Assembly: GCF_002192695.1 (NCBI RefSeq)
Contig: NZ_MTLG01000002.1
Coordinates: 92,920-156,919 of the forward strand
Reading direction: 5' to 3'
Length of the DNA stretch: 64,000 nt
Source: Achromobacter xylosoxidans
GTDB lineage: Bacteria; Pseudomonadota; Gammaproteobacteria; Burkholderiales; Burkholderiaceae_B
The notes below the pieces were generated by a model. That model did not search any database. It saw only the letters and a list, made by a program, of their open reading frames with translations, and was not told the origin of the DNA. Position 1 is the first letter of the stretch, and each line of letters opens with the position of its first letter. Position numbers and translations under genes: made by a program. This document shows positions 55,819-64,000 of the stretch, one piece after another.

Positions 55819-56484
55819 ATGGACTTCCCCGAACTGGCTCGCCAGTGTGCTCCCGATGTTCACATCAGCACCCTGGCCGCCGTTGTGCGCCACGAGTCGG
55901 GTTTCAATCCTCTGGTAATCGGCGTCAACAGCAAGCCGCACAGAAGTATCCGGCCGGCGTCCAAGTCCGAAGCAGTCGACGAAGTACGCAAGCTGATGGA
56001 CAAGGGCGTGGATTTCGACGTCGGCTACGGCCAGATTAATGTTCGCAACTGGAAGTGGCTCGGCGTCACCCCCGAAACGATCTTTGATCCCTGCGTGAAT
56101 CTGGCATCTGCTCAGCGTGTTCTTGTGAACTGCTACAAGCGCGCTGCGGAACTTCACGGGCCAGGCCAAAACGCCCTCTACGCGGCCTTCAGTTGCTACA
56201 ACACAGGAAATCTGACGGCGGGCTTCAAGAACGGGTATGTCGGCAAGCTTATTGCGGGCGCCGGTCTCCCTGTGCCCGCCATCGTCAAGAATGCGCAAGC
56301 GTCCAGAGCACCTCCGCCCAAGCAGCCCAAGACGCAGGAATCCGGCATCGCTTCCAAGCCGGACGCCTTTCAGAAAGGCCGCAAGGACGCTTTCAGCAAT
56401 GCTCATCCAGACGCTTTCAACAAGCCCTCCGAGTCAGTGTTCGGTACGCCGATAAGCCGCCCGCGCGCCGACTCTCCCCGCTAG
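55819..56484 (+). CDS. virB1: VirB1 lytic transglycosylase
   Basis: 221 residues with a SLT fold. Catalytic Glu26 is in VVRHESGFNPL; VDFDVGYGQINVRNW and AAFSCYNTGNLTAGF are family motifs. There is no N-terminal signal peptide, as in some VirB1 proteins. The last 70 residues contain repeats of the form DAF-x-K (PDAFQKGRKDAFSNAHPDAF). It opens peptidoglycan for the T4SS and possibly the pilus. Confidence 0.93.
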   Translation: MDFPELARQCAPDVHISTLAAVVRHESGFNPLVIGVNSKPHRSIRPASKSEAVDEVRKLMDKGVDFDVGYGQINVRNWKWLGVTPETIFDPCVNLASAQRVLVNCYKRAAELHGPGQNALYAAFSCYNTGNLTAGFKNGYVGKLIAGAGLPVPAIVKNAQASRAPPPKQPKTQESGIASKPDAFQKGRKDAFSNAHPDAFNKPSESVFGTPISRPRADSPR

Positions 56485-56590
56485 CAGTTCACCCGATGTT
56501 TAGCAGCTAAACGCCGCGCTCGCCCTCCCCGCTTATCTACCTATACCGCCCAGGCTAATCCTTGGGCGGGGTCTTCTATGGAGTTTGCAA

Positions 56591-56899
56591 ATGCAAATCG
56601 CAGCACGTCCTTCTTCCCGCCTGTTCTCCCTGGCCGCGAACATAGCGCTTATCGCGCTCATGCTTCTTCACCCCGACCTGGCAATGGCGCAGTTGGCCAA
56701 GGTTACGCAAGCGGCAGACACATTGCGCGACTGGCTGTGGGTTCTCATCCCGGTTGCTGCACTGATCATCGCAGGCGTCCTAGGGCTTCTCTATTCGATG
56801 GAAGTGATCCGCAAGGACACCTTAATCCAGTGGGCCGGCGGCGTGATCTTCGCCGGCGCGCTGGCCGGCGGCATCATCAAGCTCTTCTTCACAGCATGA
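56591..56899 (+). CDS. virB2: VirB2 T4SS pilin
   Basis: 102 residues with a long signal (to LAMA-QL, about residue 34) and two hydrophobic helices (about 55-75 and 83-100), the standard pilin layout. The ATG at 56591 has GGAG seven bases away. Its stop overlaps the virB3 start. Confidence 0.9.
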   Translation: MQIAARPSSRLFSLAANIALIALMLLHPDLAMAQLAKVTQAADTLRDWLWVLIPVAALIIAGVLGLLYSMEVIRKDTLIQWAGGVIFAGALAGGIIKLFFTA

Positions 56900-57300
56900 C
56901 CGCGCGAGCGAAGGCGCTCGCCGAAAGGCCTGCAGCCACGTCTACACAGCCTTCTGCCGGATCCGCCGTGCCGCCCAATCAGTACCCTCTGTTCAAGGGT
57001 GCCACCCGCATCGCCACGATCAAAGGTGGCGTGCCGACCCGAGCGTTCGTGGCCCTGGTCTTTCTCACTGTCACCGCCGCCATGTTCACACTCTGGGGAT
57101 GGCTACTCGGCCCGATCCTCTACCCGATCCTGGCGGTCCTGAGCCGCAATGATGATCGCGCGTTCTGGATATGGGAACTGTGGTTCAAGACAAAGCTCTT
57201 GGCCCCAAACAAACGTTTCTGGGGTGCCATATCGCTCACGCCGATTCCCTACAGCAAGCGCCGGCGCTGGTGCCGGATGCTCGGAGCCAAAAAGACATGA
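56896..57300 (+). CDS. virB3: VirB3 T4SS inner-membrane protein
   Basis: 134 residues. A hydrophilic N-terminus of about 30 is followed by PLFKGATRIATIKGGVPTRA and two close membrane helices (about 48-80). It anchors VirB4 at the inner membrane. Four-base overlaps on both sides tie it to virB2 and virB4. Confidence 0.9.
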   Translation: MTARAKALAERPAATSTQPSAGSAVPPNQYPLFKGATRIATIKGGVPTRAFVALVFLTVTAAMFTLWGWLLGPILYPILAVLSRNDDRAFWIWELWFKTKLLAPNKRFWGAISLTPIPYSKRRRWCRMLGAKKT

Positions 57301-59738
57301 CTCAAATCTCACCGGCGATGCCTGCCTACGAGCCGGCGGTCAGCCAGTATGTGCCGTTCTCACACCACGTCACAGACTCCGTAATCGCCACACGCAACTG
57401 GGAGTACCTGAGCGCCTGGCGGATTGACGGACGAACCTTCCAGGGATACTCCGAAGCCGAGCACAAGGAATGGATCGAAGAGCTCAACAACGTCCTGCGT
57501 GGTTGGCCCACAGGTTTTGGGCTTTGGTCGCATCTCGTCCGTCGGCGCGTCTCGGAATACCCCCAGAGCGACTATCCCGACGCCTTCTCTCGCGCCCATG
57601 ACGCCGCATACAGCAAGGTGTTCGATGGCAAGCCCCCGATGATCAACGAGATGTACCTCACGATCTTGACGCGGGCTCAGGTCGATCCGACGTTGCGCCT
57701 TCTTTCCAGGTTCGAGAAGCGTACAGCGCGTCAAGCCCTTGCGTGGCAATCGCAGGCGATCGAGCAGCTTAACGACATCAATCGCAAGCTAGCAGGCACG
57801 CTAAAACGCTACGGACCCGAGAAGCTGACCATCGTCGAGCGGTCTTTTGATGTTGCCGGTGAGGAACGCACAGGGCACTTTTCTGAACCTGCGGAGTTCT
57901 TCGGTTTGCTGCTCAATGGGAAGCACTCGCCCGTGCCCGTCACCAGTGCGCGCCTCTACAACTATCTTCCCACCAGCCGTCAGTTCTTTTCAACGCACGG
58001 GGAGCAGGCCGAAATGCGTGGGCCTGACTGGACGAAGCGCTACGTAATGCTGGAGGTCCGCGAGTACAGCAACAACACGAAACCCGGCCACCTGAACAGT
58101 CTGCTGAATCAGCCATACGAGTTCATCCTTTCTCAATCCTTCGGCTCCATGTCGAAGGCCGATGGGCTCAAAGCCTTGTCCCGCCAGATCAAATGGCTCG
58201 AAGACTCTGGAGACTACTCCGAATCGCAGATCGCGGATCTGAAGAGGGCTCGCGACGATCTGTCCGCCGGCAAGTTCGTCATGGGGGATCACCACGCGAC
58301 GTTGCAGGTCTTCGGCGACGATAGTGAGCAGGCCCTGCGAGCAGCGGCCGACATCAGCGGCGCCCTTGCCAGCAGCGAGGTCGTGGCACGCCTGGTTGAT
58401 CGCTCCCTTATCGCGGCCTGGGCCGCTCAGCTGCCGGGGAACTGGAACTGGCGACCGCGCCCGTGCCCGATCACGTCGCCCAATTTCCTGTGCTTCTCGT
58501 CGATGCACAACTACCTCTTCGGGAAGCCGGCGGGCAACCCTTGGGGCCCAGCGGTCACCATGCTGAAGACCACCGGCGGCACGCCCTATTACATGAACTT
58601 TCATGCCTCGCTCGCGGAAGTCGATGAAACCGGCAAGCGTCGCCTTGGCAACACGTCCATCCTGGGGCAATCCGGGACGGGCAAGACCGTCCTGTTGGGG
58701 CATCTGGTCGCACAGGCGCGCAAGTTCGACTACACGGCTGCGGTATTCGACAAAGACCGGGGTCTACAGGTCACGGTCATGGCGATGGGCGGCAAATACT
58801 TCCCCATGCAAAGGGGAGTGTCGACCGGGTGGAATTACCTTCAACTCGAGCCAACCAAGAGCAATGTCACTTTCATGGCCAGCATGACGAAGCAGCTCGC
58901 CGCCAATGGGGCAGATCCAGCGACCATGGCGGAGCAAAAGCAAATCGAGACAGCAATCAAGAAGCTGGTGGAGTTTATCGACAGACCGCAACGCCAACTG
59001 TCGACGCTGCTGCAGTTCCTCCCCGCCGCACCGTCAGAGGGCATGTCCCTTAGCTTGCGCGACCGGCTCGAACGCTGGTGCGCGGGTCATGAAAATGGCT
59101 GGATGTTCGATAACAAGACCGACGAACTCGATTTGTCGAGCACCGATCTCTTCGGATTCGATCTGACGGAGTTTCTCGACAAGGGTGAAATACGTGATGC
59201 CGCGATCACGTACCTGCTCTATCGAACTGAACAAATGCTCGACGGACGGAGATTTGCCTACTTCTTCGATGAAGTGCAACACCCATTGAAGGTCCCGTAC
59301 TTTCAGACCTTCATGCAGGACAAGAGCCGCACCATCCGCAAGGAGAACGGCGTGTTCGTCTTCGCAACGCAGGAGCCTGAAGCCATCAGCGGCAATCCAG
59401 TGGGACGGTCGATGATTCAACAATCTGCTACGCAAATCTACCTACCCAACCCCAAGGCCTCCGAGGGGGAATACGTGAATGACTTCAAGCTCACGCCATC
59501 GGAGTTCAAGCTGATCAAGGAACTGGGCGAGTTCAGCCGTCAATTCCTTATCAAGCAGGGCGAAGCGACGGTCACAGCAGAACTGGACCTCTCCAAGTGC
59601 CCCGATTCCCTTCTCGTTTTCTCTGGCTCCGCCGACATGGCTGAGCTTGCCGAAGAAGCCGTTCTGAAGCTTGGCAACGACCCTGAGCAGTGGTTGCCGC
59701 TGTATCTCAAACTCGCCGATGAGGCGACAAGGAGCTAA
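57297..59738 (+). CDS. virB4: VirB4 T4SS ATPase
   Basis: 813 residues, full length. The N-terminal CagE/TrbE-type domain is followed by Walker A ILGQSGTGKTVLLGHL, Walker B FAYFFDEVQHPL and the sensor motif VFATQEPEA. It drives pilus biogenesis and substrate transfer. Out-of-frame upstream open sequence is not part of it. Confidence 0.96.
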   Translation: MTQISPAMPAYEPAVSQYVPFSHHVTDSVIATRNWEYLSAWRIDGRTFQGYSEAEHKEWIEELNNVLRGWPTGFGLWSHLVRRRVSEYPQSDYPDAFSRAHDAAYSKVFDGKPPMINEMYLTILTRAQVDPTLRLLSRFEKRTARQALAWQSQAIEQLNDINRKLAGTLKRYGPEKLTIVERSFDVAGEERTGHFSEPAEFFGLLLNGKHSPVPVTSARLYNYLPTSRQFFSTHGEQAEMRGPDWTKRYVMLEVREYSNNTKPGHLNSLLNQPYEFILSQSFGSMSKADGLKALSRQIKWLEDSGDYSESQIADLKRARDDLSAGKFVMGDHHATLQVFGDDSEQALRAAADISGALASSEVVARLVDRSLIAAWAAQLPGNWNWRPRPCPITSPNFLCFSSMHNYLFGKPAGNPWGPAVTMLKTTGGTPYYMNFHASLAEVDETGKRRLGNTSILGQSGTGKTVLLGHLVAQARKFDYTAAVFDKDRGLQVTVMAMGGKYFPMQRGVSTGWNYLQLEPTKSNVTFMASMTKQLAANGADPATMAEQKQIETAIKKLVEFIDRPQRQLSTLLQFLPAAPSEGMSLSLRDRLERWCAGHENGWMFDNKTDELDLSSTDLFGFDLTEFLDKGEIRDAAITYLLYRTEQMLDGRRFAYFFDEVQHPLKVPYFQTFMQDKSRTIRKENGVFVFATQEPEAISGNPVGRSMIQQSATQIYLPNPKASEGEYVNDFKLTPSEFKLIKELGEFSRQFLIKQGEATVTAELDLSKCPDSLLVFSGSADMAELAEEAVLKLGNDPEQWLPLYLKLADEATRS

Positions 59739-59740
59739 CC

Positions 59741-60469
59741 ATGTCCAAAGTGATTTCATCCCGGCGGAACAGCCTCGCCATCATCCTGGCAAGCGTATTT
59801 ATTGCGAACAGCACGGCGCCCGCCCATGCCAGCGGGATTCCCGTCGTCGATGCAGCGAGCATCGGCGCGCGGGCCGCAGAGCATGCGGCCACAATCGCCA
59901 AGTACCTTGAACAGATCGCAACGCTCAAGGCGCAGCTCGACACCGCCCGCGCCCAGCTACAGGGCTTCTCGGGAACGCGCAATCTCGGGGACATCTGGAA
60001 CGACCCCGAGATCCGAAAAGCGCTCCCGAAAGATGTTCAAGAGGTGCTCAAGAGCGCGGAGGAGTCCTATGGCTCGATTTCGCGCTCCGTGAAGCGGATC
60101 AAGAGCGAGGAAACGCTGTCCGGTATCTACATTTCCGACAAGCAGAAAGTCGAGGATCGGGAATGGGATTACCTCACCGCCGCAAAGGCGTTGTTGGAGA
60201 ACATTGACTACGCAACGGCTGCAAGAAAGCGCCAGCTCGAAAAGCTCCAAGCGGAAATCAACCAGACCACGGATGCGAAGGGCATTTCTGAACTGAACGC
60301 CCGGATGCTGGTTGAACAGGCCAATGTGGCGGCGGATCAGATGCACATCGACAGCCTGCAGCGTCAGCTGGAGCGCGAGGCTGCGCTGATCGAAAAGCAG
60401 AAGGCGAAGTTGGCGGAGTCTTCCTTCAGCATCGACGCAATCCGCGCCCCGCTTCCAGGAGCACGCTAA
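59741..60469 (+). CDS. virB5: VirB5 T4SS minor pilus protein
   Basis: 242 residues with a signal peptide ending HASG and a mostly helical, coiled-coil body (AATIAKYLEQIATLKAQLDT and a second half from about 150). It is the tip adhesin of the T-pilus family. Its stop shares a base with the virB6 start. Confidence 0.88.
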   Translation: MSKVISSRRNSLAIILASVFIANSTAPAHASGIPVVDAASIGARAAEHAATIAKYLEQIATLKAQLDTARAQLQGFSGTRNLGDIWNDPEIRKALPKDVQEVLKSAEESYGSISRSVKRIKSEETLSGIYISDKQKVEDREWDYLTAAKALLENIDYATAARKRQLEKLQAEINQTTDAKGISELNARMLVEQANVAADQMHIDSLQRQLEREAALIEKQKAKLAESSFSIDAIRAPLPGAR

Positions 60470-61359
60470 TGGCCACGACCGCGGTTGCCCTAACCAGTCT
60501 CGGAGAAATCGCCAACTGGATCGATCAATCGGTGACCACGATGCTTACCGGCGTCATTACCCCGATGGTAGCCTCGGTCACGGAAAAGATCCTGCCTGCC
60601 GTATCATTGGGCCTGTCAATCGCGCTGGTCTGGTATGGCTGGCTCATGATGTCAGGCGCCATTCGAACGCCAGTGCTTTCCGCCGCAAGGAGGGTAGTGA
60701 ATATCGGTGTCATCGTGGGCATCGCAGGCACCGGCGGTCTCTATCAGCAACAAATTGCTGGTGCCATGCTAGACCTGCCGAGTTCCGTAGCGCAGATATT
60801 TACGGGAACTTTGAAGACACCCTCCGAAATGATGGATGACGCGGCCAACAAGGGAGCGGAAATTGGCACTAAGATTCAAGAACGTGCGCCCGATGGTGTC
60901 TCCAACATCGGACGGGCATTTGTGTTCGTCATCGTCGCCCTGATCATCACGGTCATATCCGCCATCATGAGTGCCATCGGCATGCTGGTACTCATAACTG
61001 TGAAAGTCGGAATGGGCTTAGTGGTTGTAATGGGACCCTTTTGCATCTTGGCATTGCTGTTCAATCCGCTAAAGGAAGTTTTCGTCATGTGGCTACGGCA
61101 AGCCCTGTATTACGGAATTTATGCGGGGCTCTTCATGGTTGTCTTCATGTTCATCATGGGGATGTTTGGCATGCTGCAGAAGGGCCTACTTGATCTCACG
61201 AAGGCCGATCAGATCAATATCTTCTCGATGCTCACGGCGCTCGTCTTTTTTATGATGTGCTCCAAGTACATGCTGGAGCAAGTGTCGATCGTGGCAGGCA
61301 AGGTTACCGGCGGTGGTGGCGGTGGAATTGCTGTTCCCGTAATCGGGAAGATCGGCTAA
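60469..61359 (+). CDS. virB6: VirB6 T4SS inner-membrane channel protein
   Basis: 296 residues with about six membrane helices and a central region from about 105-145. The conserved segment GPFCILALLFNPLKEVFVMWLRQAL lies near residue 185, and a Gly-rich tail (GGGGGGIAVPVIG) ends the protein. It forms part of the inner-membrane translocation path. Confidence 0.9.
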   Translation: MATTAVALTSLGEIANWIDQSVTTMLTGVITPMVASVTEKILPAVSLGLSIALVWYGWLMMSGAIRTPVLSAARRVVNIGVIVGIAGTGGLYQQQIAGAMLDLPSSVAQIFTGTLKTPSEMMDDAANKGAEIGTKIQERAPDGVSNIGRAFVFVIVALIITVISAIMSAIGMLVLITVKVGMGLVVVMGPFCILALLFNPLKEVFVMWLRQALYYGIYAGLFMVVFMFIMGMFGMLQKGLLDLTKADQINIFSMLTALVFFMMCSKYMLEQVSIVAGKVTGGGGGGIAVPVIGKIG

Positions 61360-61421
61360 GATTAAACATGCTTTAGCAACGCGGATTTCCAATATATAGC
61401 CCGCAGACTTGAGGACTTTAG

Positions 61422-61751
61422 ATGGCCCCGATCACACCACTGGGTAAGCCACTTTCGCAACAGTCCCTGCCAAGCGCAGATCTGCCCGCTCAAGTTCCTT
61501 CTTTCGGGAGCACGACCACGGGCGAGAAGCCTATCTCCGCCTTTCAGTGGATAAGTTTGGCTCGTGCCACGTGGACTTGGTTGATCCGGCCACTTTGGCT
61601 TTTGTGCGTGAAGTGGCCTGTGATGCTAATCCTTCCCTCGCAAGCATCTCGGAAAAGTAACGATGACCGCATGGATCGCTTTTGGAGAGAACATGCACAA
61701 CAGCAGAGTGATGAGATGACCCGCAGAATGACGAATTCGCTCAAGCAATAG
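61422..61751 (+). CDS. Small membrane protein of unknown function in the virB operon
   Basis: 109 residues with a Pro/Ser-rich N-terminus, one hydrophobic stretch (about 47-72, WTWLIRPLWLLCVKWPVML) and a charged C-terminus (RMDRFWREHAQQQSDEMTRR). GAGGAC precedes the ATG. The position between virB6 and virB8 might suggest an exclusion or accessory protein; no lipobox is present, so it is not an obvious VirB7. Confidence 0.6.
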   Translation: MAPITPLGKPLSQQSLPSADLPAQVPSFGSTTTGEKPISAFQWISLARATWTWLIRPLWLLCVKWPVMLILPSQASRKSNDDRMDRFWREHAQQQSDEMTRRMTNSLKQ

Positions 61752-61878
61752 GATTTCGCGGAAGTCCGTATTCACTTGCGTTACTCGGGGCACAGCATTC
61801 GCTGTGCCTTTCTATTTCGATCTGGCACCTGCCAGGCCGCCCTGATTTAACTCCCCCCACTTTCTCTGCGGAGAACCG

Positions 61879-61995
61879 ATGAAGCACGCCATTTCGGCCG
61901 CGCTTAGCGCGGCTCGCCTTCTGTCGTCCGTACTTTTCGTGCGACACACTCAAAACGTCCGTCTGGCCACTGGAGGCACCCATGTCCTCCGATGA
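61879..61995 (+). CDS. Short ORF in the virB7 position, lipobox Cys missing
   Basis: 38 codons starting MKHAISAALSAARLLSSVLF, with GGAG upstream and a stop overlapping the virB8 start. It has the look of a VirB7 lipoprotein signal, but the expected Cys reads Val. A one-base shift at the same place (TCC-TGT-ACT instead of TCC-GTA-CTT) would restore LLSSC. It may be a decayed or mis-sequenced virB7. Confidence 0.4.
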   Translation: MKHAISAALSAARLLSSVLFVRHTQNVRLATGGTHVLR

Positions 61996-62677
61996 TCCCA
62001 AGCTCTCGCTGCAGCAAGAACTGGACCGAACGCGAGGCCTCGAGCGCGATCTGCTCACCATGCTTTTGGATTCCCGCAGTAAAGCATGGCGCCACAGCTG
62101 GGCTAGTTACTTCATCTCCTTGGTGTCAATTTCCATTGCGGCCCATGTGCTTTTCATGTTCGAACCACCGCCTCCGCTCGTCGTTCGCGTGAATGACGCC
62201 ACTGGCGAGATTGAGCACGTGACGCGCCTGGGCGATGCGGTGGAAAGCTATGGCGAGCGCACCGACAAGGCACGCATCTTCGCGTACGTAATGGCCTGCG
62301 AAAGCTATGACTGGAACACCATTCAGAACACTTACAACCAGTGCGGCCTGTTTAGTTCTCCGGATGTCCAAAGGGCGTTCCACGCCAAGTTCCAAGACAA
62401 CCCGAAGACAGGCTATGAGGCGTTGGACAAGCGCTACGCCAACCATACTCGCCTGAAGCCCAGCGTGACCAGTATCACCTTGGGCCCCAACAACACGGCG
62501 ACCGTGCGCTTCACACGGGCCATCGAAGGCCCGGCCCAAACGCCGCCGCCCGAGCATCTCGTGGCCACGGTCGCATATCGCTACGTCAACTCGGACATGA
62601 AGGAAAAGGACCGGTGGCTCAACCCACTGGGCTTTCAGGTCGTCACCTACAACCCCGAAATCGAAGTGCTGAGGTAA
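61982..62677 (+). CDS. virB8: VirB8 T4SS core protein
   Basis: 231 residues with a cytoplasmic N-terminus, one membrane helix (about 40-60, WASYFISLVSISIAAHVLF) and a periplasmic NTF2-like domain. VMACESYDWNTIQNTY is the family signature, and VATVAYRYVNSDMKEKDRWLNPLGFQVVTY ends it. It is the assembly hub of the T4SS. Confidence 0.94.
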   Translation: MSSDDPKLSLQQELDRTRGLERDLLTMLLDSRSKAWRHSWASYFISLVSISIAAHVLFMFEPPPPLVVRVNDATGEIEHVTRLGDAVESYGERTDKARIFAYVMACESYDWNTIQNTYNQCGLFSSPDVQRAFHAKFQDNPKTGYEALDKRYANHTRLKPSVTSITLGPNNTATVRFTRAIEGPAQTPPPEHLVATVAYRYVNSDMKEKDRWLNPLGFQVVTYNPEIEVLR

Positions 62678-62682
62678 TCGCC

Positions 62683-63258
62683 ATGAAAAAAGAGCAAATC
62701 AACGAACTCGCCAGCCGCCTCGAAAACGCCCATCGGCTGACGAACGCCGAGCGCGTCGCGCTTCTTCGCGATCTCGAGCGGTATGCCAAGGCTGACCTTT
62801 ATGGCGCATCTCGCCTGGCAAAAGATCATTTGCACAAGCAAGCGGACCTGCGCCTGCCGACAGTCATGCTCGCAGCTGACCGAATCGGCAAACACTTCGA
62901 AGAGCGCACTCGTGAGCCCCGCCGGCCGGTTGAGCTCTACGGCGAGCAAGATCGTCAGATCCGCCAACCCGAGGATGGTCGGGAATATCGTGGGCCGGTC
63001 GTCGGAACGACGCCGAACTGCCTGGTGCAGCTCGACAAGGACACGGGCGACCTCATCGTTCATGCCCGCACCACGCTCAACCACTCGTTCGAAGTGACCG
63101 GCAAGGAAGAGGCACTGGCGATCAGCTATCCCTTCAAGGCGGTTGGCGGCGTGGGGTTGGTTCGCGACGTAGACCACGAAAAACAGTCGGAAATGGGTCT
63201 ACAGCATGCGCACCATCACGCCCGCGAAAACAGTCACGGAATGGAACACAACCGATGA
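62683..63258 (+). CDS. KfrB-domain protein
   Basis: 191 residues. The C-terminal part (about 95-165, YRGPVVGTTPNCLVQLDKDT then GDLIVHARTTL) resembles the KfrB domain of plasmid proteins; the N-terminus is helical. There is no signal or membrane segment, and the tail is His-rich (GLQHAHHHARENSHGMEHN). Its presence between virB8 and virB9 is unusual. It overlaps the virB9 start by four bases. Confidence 0.7.
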   Translation: MKKEQINELASRLENAHRLTNAERVALLRDLERYAKADLYGASRLAKDHLHKQADLRLPTVMLAADRIGKHFEERTREPRRPVELYGEQDRQIRQPEDGREYRGPVVGTTPNCLVQLDKDTGDLIVHARTTLNHSFEVTGKEEALAISYPFKAVGGVGLVRDVDHEKQSEMGLQHAHHHARENSHGMEHNR

Positions 63259-63968
63259 ACAATCGCCTAAAGGCATTCTTGGCCATGGCGGTGGTCGCGC
63301 TCTGCGCGGCCGCACCGCCGGCCTGGTCGCTGGACAAGCCGCAGGCGTCGCCCAAGGATCAGCGAATTCGTTGGACCGACTATGACGCCGCCGATGTCAT
63401 TCAAGTTGACACCACACTGGGCGTGGCCACCCACATCCAGCTCAACGACGACGAAGAGTATGTGACCCATGCTTTCGGGGATTCAGCGGCCTATGACTTC
63501 GCCCCAAAGGGCAAGCACCTGTTGCTCAAGCCGATCGTGGAGCAGGCAGACACAAACCTGCTCTACATCACGACCAAACGGAATTACTCATTCCTCCTGA
63601 AATACGCCAAGGAACGCAAGGGGCGCGAGGTATTCCGAGTGGTGCTGCGCTACCCTGAGGTCGATGAGGCCAAGACTGTCGCAGAGCAGGAAAAGGCACA
63701 GGTACAGCGCGACCTGGCCAGCGCCGACCTCGCGATCAATTGGCAAAGCTACACCATGAGCGGTGATACGGCGATCGGACCCGAAGCCGCGTGGGATGAC
63801 GGCGCCCAAACGTGGCTGCGCTTCGCGCCTGGCCAGGATCTGCCGGCAGCCTACTTTGTCGATCCAGATGGCAATGAGGTGATTGCCAATCGCCACATGG
63901 AAGACGACCGCACGCTCGTGTTGCATCGCGTGGCTGCGCGCTGGCATCTGCGTGTTGGTTTGCACTGA
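63255..63968 (+). pseudogene. virB9: VirB9 T4SS protein, C-terminus cut by an insertion
   Basis: 237 residues with a signal peptide (to about AWS-LD) and the N-terminal CagX/VirB9 domain (VIQVDTTLGVATHIQLNDDE, YAKERKGREVFRVVLRYPE). In the C-terminal VirB7-binding domain (QTWLRFAPGQDLPAAYFVDPDGNE) the sequence stops at WHLRVGLH instead of running about 10-15 residues further. The TGA falls in a GAAAACTGAC repeat that looks like the end of an insertion sequence, so the gene is probably disrupted or slightly shortened. Confidence 0.8.
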
Positions 63969-64000
63969 AAACTGACCCAGCGTTTGCATCGAAAACTGAC
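63959..64000. mobile_element. Probable end of an IS21-like insertion sequence
   Basis: Two direct repeats, TTTGCACTGAAAACTGAC and TTTGCATCGAAAACTGAC, start 24 bases apart (63959 and 63983). Multiple short end repeats of this kind, with the ACTGACCC motif, are typical of IS21-family termini. The element body lies beyond the window. Confidence 0.45.

Overview
This is a GC-rich betaproteobacterial window, most like Achromobacter/Bordetella (Alcaligenaceae). The supports are a Bug-type tripartite tricarboxylate receptor, many LysR regulators, a Ku/LigD end-joining pair, and strongly GC-biased codon use up to about 43.6 kb. Everything here was read by eye; no database search was run.

Layout. (1) 1-6202: an aromatic-acid (gentisate-type) operon on the minus strand with dioxygenase, FAH hydrolase and Liv-type ABC genes, then a Bug receptor and a LysR gene. 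(2) 6203-6813: a gene-poor AT-richer gap with a possible structured element. (3) 6814-14659: a stress/detoxification cluster (MBL protein, haloperoxidase-like hydrolase, bestrophin, ECF41-type sigma factor, cupin, LysR regulator, OsmC, NAD(P)-binding protein, AhpD-like protein). Four promoters here share one architecture with fixed spacing, typical of a LysR-type regulon. The LysR gene itself has an ECF41-like promoter. (4) 14691-18133: ligD and ku. (5) 18280-25027: a double-glycine peptide (microcin-like) locus with two divergent precursor genes in an inverted duplication, a CvaA-like adaptor, a C39-peptidase ABC exporter, and a response regulator/sensor kinase pair. (6) 25145-33978: a coinage-metal regulon. 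A CueR/GolS-type MerR regulator and four 19-bp-spacer promoters surround a GesABC-like RND pump, an Fe-S reductase, a ferredoxin and an unknown gene. (7) 34024-43632: a polyol/sugar operon (ABC importer, aldo/keto reductase, aldolase, FGGY kinase, GlpD-like dehydrogenase, GntR regulator) with two candidate operators.

(8) 43675-64000: remnants of an antitoxin gene and an integrase gene, a tRNA-Arg 3'-end att-like site at 44111-44142, then an integrative conjugative element. That element carries a type IVb thin-pilus operon (pilL, N, O, P, Q, R, S, V) followed by a VirB-type T4SS (TrbM-like, virB1-virB6, virB8, KfrB-domain protein, virB9). The last gene is cut short by what looks like the end of an IS21-like insertion sequence, where the window stops.

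The most interesting parts are the two new-looking regulons (LysR/ECF41 and CueR/GolS), the peptide locus with its inverted duplication, and the pilus/T4SS element with the disrupted virB9.
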